Positions 58,438 through 61,888 of a stretch of DNA of 61,888 nt are shown here, in pieces. The position numbers and the translations under genes are program-made. Within the stretch, counting starts at the first letter, position 1. Every line of letters starts with the position of its first letter. Below the pieces are notes generated by a model that saw nothing but the letters and a program-made list of their open reading frames with translations, searched no databases and had not been told where the DNA came from. This stretch comes from Paenibacillus terrae. Lineage in GTDB: Bacteria > Bacillota > Bacilli > Paenibacillales > Paenibacillaceae. The stretch spans positions 1 through 61,888 of the forward strand of contig NZ_JTHP01000036.1 of NCBI RefSeq assembly GCF_000943545.1, given 5' to 3'.

Positions 58438-60486
58438 TCAGTCGATAAGATCTCCCTGGAAAATCTGCTCTTTTTGCAAATACCCACGTAATGCTTCATA
58501 CTGCGGAGATGTCCAAAAGGTCGAATCCGCGATCAAACCAGTCGCATCCTCACGTGCCTTTTCCAGCACCTCAAAATCCGCTACCATATCTGCTAACCGA
58601 AACTCGGGCAGCCCACTTTGCTTAGTACCAAAAAAGTCACCCGGCCCTCTCAAATCCAAGTCACGTCTAGCCACCTCAAAACCATCGTCCGTATCGGTCA
58701 TAACCTTCATCCGCTCCTGACCCACCTCAGACTTGGGATCAGCGACCAGCACACAGTACGAGGCATGTGCACCCCGTCCGACACGTCCACGCAGCTGATG
58801 CAACTGGGACAAGCCAAAGCGGTCGGCATCCATAATGATCATTAGCGTCGCATTCGGCACGTCTACGCCCACCTCTACAACTGTCGTTGAAATGAGTAAC
58901 TGGACTTCGTTGGCGTAGAAAGAACGCATAACCTCTTCCTTTTCAGCAGGAGTCATTCGCCCATGCAGCAGACCGACGCGGTAACGTGGAAAAGCCTGTT
59001 GCATTTGAATATGCAGATCAATGGCATTCTGTACATCCAGCTTCTCGGACTCCTCAATCAACGGGCAGATCAGATAAGCCTGCCGTCCCTGATCTACCTC
59101 ACGGGAAATAAATCCGAGCACACGATCCATCAGCTCATGCTTTACCCAATACGTAGAAATCGGAATACGCCCCTTTGGCCGCTCTGACAACGTAGAAACA
59201 TCCATATCGCCAAACGCAGTGATGGCCAGCGTACGAGGGATCGGTGTGGCCGTCATCGTCAGCACATCGGGATTATAGCCCTTACGGCGCAGTACACTAC
59301 GCTGGTTCACTCCGAATCTATGCTGCTCATCCGTCACAACAAGCCCAAGCTGGCGAAAATATACATCCTCCTGAATAAGGGCATGCGTGCCCACCACAAT
59401 ATCCAGCAGACCCATCTGGAGCGAAGCCAGTAGCTCCTTACGCTTCTTCCCGGTCGTACTGCCCGTCAACAACCCCACACTAATCCCAAACGGTTCAAAT
59501 AACTTGTGAAGCGACCGCATATGCTGTTCAGCCAAAATTTCCGTTGGCACCATCAGCGCCCCCTGAAAACCGGAACGCACCGTAGCAAACAAACCGATGG
59601 CGGCAACCACGGTTTTACCTGACCCAACATCCCCTTGAAGCAGACGGTTCATACAATAAGGCGAGCGCAGGTCATGCAGTATTTCAAGCTCCACTTTCTT
59701 CTGAGCATCCGTCAGCTCAAACGGCAAGGCCCTCACAAATTCGCGAACCGTGGCATTATCCACTGTATGTACAACCCCATCTGCCCGGCCGCGGTTCAAC
59801 GCACGGAATGCCTGCATTTTCAACTGAAATAAAAACAGCTCTTCATACACCATCCGGCGGCGGGCCTCTTGTCCCTCTCGATTGTCCTGAGGCTGGTGTA
59901 TACCTGCAATAGCCTGCTTACGCGGCATTATACTGTATTTACGCACAAGCGACTCCGGCAAAATTTCGGGAATCATTTCGCCAAACTGCTGGAGTGTCTG
60001 GTTCATCGTCTTTCGCATCCAGGTCTGCGTAATCTTACCGCCTACGGAATACACAGGCTGAAGCGTCCCCGAACGAGCGACTCCTTTATCGGGAAACTCA
60101 GAATCTGCAACAGTCATTTGCATCCGTTTGAGGTCCCATTTACCAGTCACCACAATTTCACGACCTGAGGTTAGCTGCTCCTTCATGAAATGCCGATTAA
60201 ACCACGTTGCTGTAAACATCCAATCCTCGGCCATCAATTTACAAGTCAACCTTGATTTGCGCCCGTAACGCTGAAGCACCGGAATGCCCATGATTTTAGC
60301 CTGCACCGTAATTTTATCTCCGTCCTTCACTTCGCTCAGCGAACGCAGACGGTAATCCTCATACCGGAACGGATAGTATTCCAGCATGTCCTGCACGTTA
60401 GAAATGCCAAAAGCGTGAAGCTCTCCTTCTTTGAGAGCACTCACGCCATGTATTTGTTTTAAAGGTATTTGATCCAAATGCAGCAT
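58438..60486 (-). CDS. recG: ATP-dependent DNA helicase RecG
   Basis: 682 residues. An N-terminal wedge/OB-fold domain (YPFRYEDYRLRSLSEVKDGDKITVQAKIMGIPVL) is followed by superfamily 2 helicase motifs: Walker A GDVGSGKTVVA, DEQHRFG (motif II), TMTATPIPRT and QLRGRVGRG. The C-terminal GDFFGTKQSGLPEFR is the RecG hook. It remodels stalled replication forks and Holliday junctions. The start ATG 60486 lies one base after the degV stop codon, with GAGAGG spanning the junction; translation is coupled. Confidence 0.96.
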   Translation of the reverse strand: MLHLDQIPLKQIHGVSALKEGELHAFGISNVQDMLEYYPFRYEDYRLRSLSEVKDGDKITVQAKIMGIPVLQRYGRKSRLTCKLMAEDWMFTATWFNRHFMKEQLTSGREIVVTGKWDLKRMQMTVADSEFPDKGVARSGTLQPVYSVGGKITQTWMRKTMNQTLQQFGEMIPEILPESLVRKYSIMPRKQAIAGIHQPQDNREGQEARRRMVYEELFLFQLKMQAFRALNRGRADGVVHTVDNATVREFVRALPFELTDAQKKVELEILHDLRSPYCMNRLLQGDVGSGKTVVAAIGLFATVRSGFQGALMVPTEILAEQHMRSLHKLFEPFGISVGLLTGSTTGKKRKELLASLQMGLLDIVVGTHALIQEDVYFRQLGLVVTDEQHRFGVNQRSVLRRKGYNPDVLTMTATPIPRTLAITAFGDMDVSTLSERPKGRIPISTYWVKHELMDRVLGFISREVDQGRQAYLICPLIEESEKLDVQNAIDLHIQMQQAFPRYRVGLLHGRMTPAEKEEVMRSFYANEVQLLISTTVVEVGVDVPNATLMIIMDADRFGLSQLHQLRGRVGRGAHASYCVLVADPKSEVGQERMKVMTDTDDGFEVARRDLDLRGPGDFFGTKQSGLPEFRLADMVADFEVLEKAREDATGLIADSTFWTSPQYEALRGYLQKEQIFQGDLID

Positions 60487-60487
60487 A

Positions 60488-61357
60488 TTACCTCTCATCT
60501 CCGGCCGGCCATACAAAAATGCCAATCGTTCCTGGTCCTACATGGGTCCCAATAACAGCGCCAAGTTCAGTATATATTCGATCTCCCAGCTCAAAGTGTT
60601 CTGCCAACTGTGCCTCGAACGCTTCTGCTGCCGAACGATCTGCCGTATGGCCTACAGCAATATTAATTTTTTGGCCCTTTAAATCCCGCTCCAGCAATTC
60701 AATGATTCTTGCTGTCGCTTTTTTATGTCCTCTTGCCTTGTCTACCGAATAAATGATACCTTCCTTGTCCATCGAGAGAATCGGCTTAATATTGAGCAGG
60801 GTGCCAACCATTGCCGCTGCCTTGCCAATACGTCCACCTTTTTGCAAGTATTCCAGGGTATCCACCAGGAAATACAAACAACGGCGCTCCCCACGACGTT
60901 CCACAGCCCGACCAATATCAGCTGGGGATTGCCCGGCAGCCGCCAGCTCTGCCGCATAAACCACTAGCATGCCGTATCCGTATGAAGCTGATTTGGAATC
61001 CACCACGGTCACTCTATGTTCATGCTTCTCCAGCATGGATTTACCCAGCAGAGCGGACTGATACGTTCCACTCACGCCGGAAGACAAATGGATGGAAACG
61101 ATCTGGCTCTCGGGATGTTGCTCCAACAGCGTCGTAAATGTCTCCAAAAAGCGGGCTGGTGAAGGCTGTGACGTCGTAGGTAGCTCATCAGCCCGTACCA
61201 GTTCGCTGTAAAATTGCGCGGCAGACATCTCAATGCCGTCAAGGTAAGTCGTGTTTCCAAACATCACCGTCAGCGGCACAATGACTATCCCGAGACGGTC
61301 TACCAGTTCCTGTGGAATATCAGCCGTGCTATCGGTCACAATGATGGTGTTACTCAT
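60488..61357 (-). CDS. DegV-family fatty acid-binding protein (FakB-like)
   Basis: 289 residues, standard length. DegV motifs are IIVTDSTADIPQELVDRLGIVIVPLTVMFG, TTSQPSPARF, SIHLSSGVSGTYQSALLG, VVDSKSASYGYGML and the C-terminal GAVIGTHVGPGTIGIFVWP. FakB/DegV proteins hold a fatty acid for phosphorylation by the kinase FakA. The fakA-like gene lies just upstream (50 bp), which supports this role. AGGAGG precedes ATG 61357. Confidence 0.93.
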   Translation of the reverse strand: MSNTIIVTDSTADIPQELVDRLGIVIVPLTVMFGNTTYLDGIEMSAAQFYSELVRADELPTTSQPSPARFLETFTTLLEQHPESQIVSIHLSSGVSGTYQSALLGKSMLEKHEHRVTVVDSKSASYGYGMLVVYAAELAAAGQSPADIGRAVERRGERRCLYFLVDTLEYLQKGGRIGKAAAMVGTLLNIKPILSMDKEGIIYSVDKARGHKKATARIIELLERDLKGQKINIAVGHTADRSAAEAFEAQLAEHFELGDRIYTELGAVIGTHVGPGTIGIFVWPAGDER

Positions 61358-61406
61358 CGATCAGACCTCCTTTTGTGGTGAGCTTCTATGGACGCTCTAC
61401 AGCCCA

Positions 61407-61888
61407 TCAAGTTTCCACCGAAAACAGGTAAGGATAAATCGGCTGACCGCCTTCATGAACTTCCACTTCAGCATCCGAATAATTTTCTTCAAGCCATGCA
61501 ACGAGCAGCTCTGTATCTTCTTGCTTCGCATCCGAACCTGTGAGAATCGTAACAATCTCATCACCATTCACCAACATTTTGGTCAGCAAAAGACGAGCCG
61601 TTGCGATTAATTGCTCTTCAGTCGCTACAATTTTGGAATCCTGAATACCGATATAATGGCCGGCCGTAATGTGCAGGTCATCAAGCGTCGTATCCCGTAC
61701 TGCATAGGTTACCTGCCCTGATTTCACGCGGCTGACCGCGTCCCGCATGCTGTCCTGATTGGCCTCAAAGGCTTCTTCCTCCTGAAAAGCGAATGCCGCA
61801 GCAATACCCTGAGGAATCGTCTTGCTCGGAATAACCGACACCAGGCGCTCCATCTCCAGCAGTTCACGGGCCTGCTCAGTCGTCGTGT
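61407..61888 (-). CDS. fakA: Fatty acid kinase FakA (YloV), C-terminal part
   Basis: The frame is open to the right edge, so only about 160 C-terminal residues are seen. VSVIPSKTIPQGIAAAFAFQ, SGQVTYAVRDTTLDDLHITAGHYIGIQDSKIVA and GDEIVTILTGSDAKQED...LEENYSDAEVEVHEGGQPIYPYLFSVE are the C-terminal domain of the DAK2-containing FakA. With FakB it makes acyl phosphate from exogenous fatty acids for phospholipid synthesis. The kinase domain lies outside the window. Confidence 0.92.
   Translation of the reverse strand, partial: TTTEQARELLEMERLVSVIPSKTIPQGIAAAFAFQEEEAFEANQDSMRDAVSRVKSGQVTYAVRDTTLDDLHITAGHYIGIQDSKIVATEEQLIATARLLLTKMLVNGDEIVTILTGSDAKQEDTELLVAWLEENYSDAEVEVHEGGQPIYPYLFSVET

Overview
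The window comes from an endospore-forming Gram-positive bacterium of moderate G+C, most likely Paenibacillus of the polymyxa group. The evidence is a GerA-type germinant receptor operon, a spore photoproduct lyase, a SpoVIF-like protein, T-box, Mn2+ (yybP-ykoY) and guanidine-I riboswitches, LexA boxes of the GAAC-N4-GTTC type and strong AGGAGG ribosome binding sites. Names rest on motif recognition in the translated sequence; no database was consulted.

Layout. 1-10 kb: the 5' part of a secreted GH10-like (DUF187) protein, MntR, spore photoproduct lyase, CcdA, a T-box-controlled methionyl-tRNA synthetase, a Zur-like regulator coupled to YidD, and a large secreted protein with a copper-amine-oxidase-like domain and PKD-like region. 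9.6-16.7 kb: an anaerobic fermentation block (pflA, pflB, adhE, fnr) with several TGTGA-N6-TCACA sites. 17-28 kb: a DODA-type dioxygenase, a YvyF-like protein, an HxlR regulator, a five-gene sugar-derivative operon (two Gfo/Idh/MocA oxidoreductases, two TIM-barrel isomerases, ThuA) facing an AraC regulator, a GH51 arabinofuranosidase, two small proteins and a third Gfo/Idh enzyme. 28.4-36 kb: a TerC protein behind a Mn2+ riboswitch, a VTT membrane protein, MsrAB, the lipid II flippase Amj, YdaT-like, YitT-like and EamA proteins, and a chimeric MerR/amidohydrolase remnant. 36-42.2 kb: a gerKA-KB-KC-type operon and a class A PBP. 57.3-61.9 kb: a SpoVIF-like protein, recG, DegV (FakB-like) and the C-terminal part of FakA.

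The most striking part is 42.4-57.8 kb. A UvrX/YqjW-type Y-family DNA polymerase gene is cut in two: its N-terminal half, with its own LexA box, lies at 42444-42915 and its C-terminal part at 57293-57838, in the same direction. About 14.3 kb of mostly AT-rich, mosaic DNA lies between them. This island is bounded by an inverted TTGTACATAATT, and at each end another TGTAC lies exactly 20 bp further in, which resembles the repeated transposase-binding ends of TGT...ACA (Tn7/Tn552-like) elements. No transposase gene is visible. The cargo is a guanidine-I riboswitch with a YkkCD-type SMR pair, a MarR/GNAT/YczE group, a DapA-like lyase, a beta-glucoside PTS with a GH1 enzyme whose catalytic acid/base Glu is Gln, a YdcZ-type transporter with a LysR regulator, a VOC protein, several gene fragments, and a complete but divergent second UvrX with its own LexA box. 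The island therefore carries a full-length relative of the gene it interrupts.
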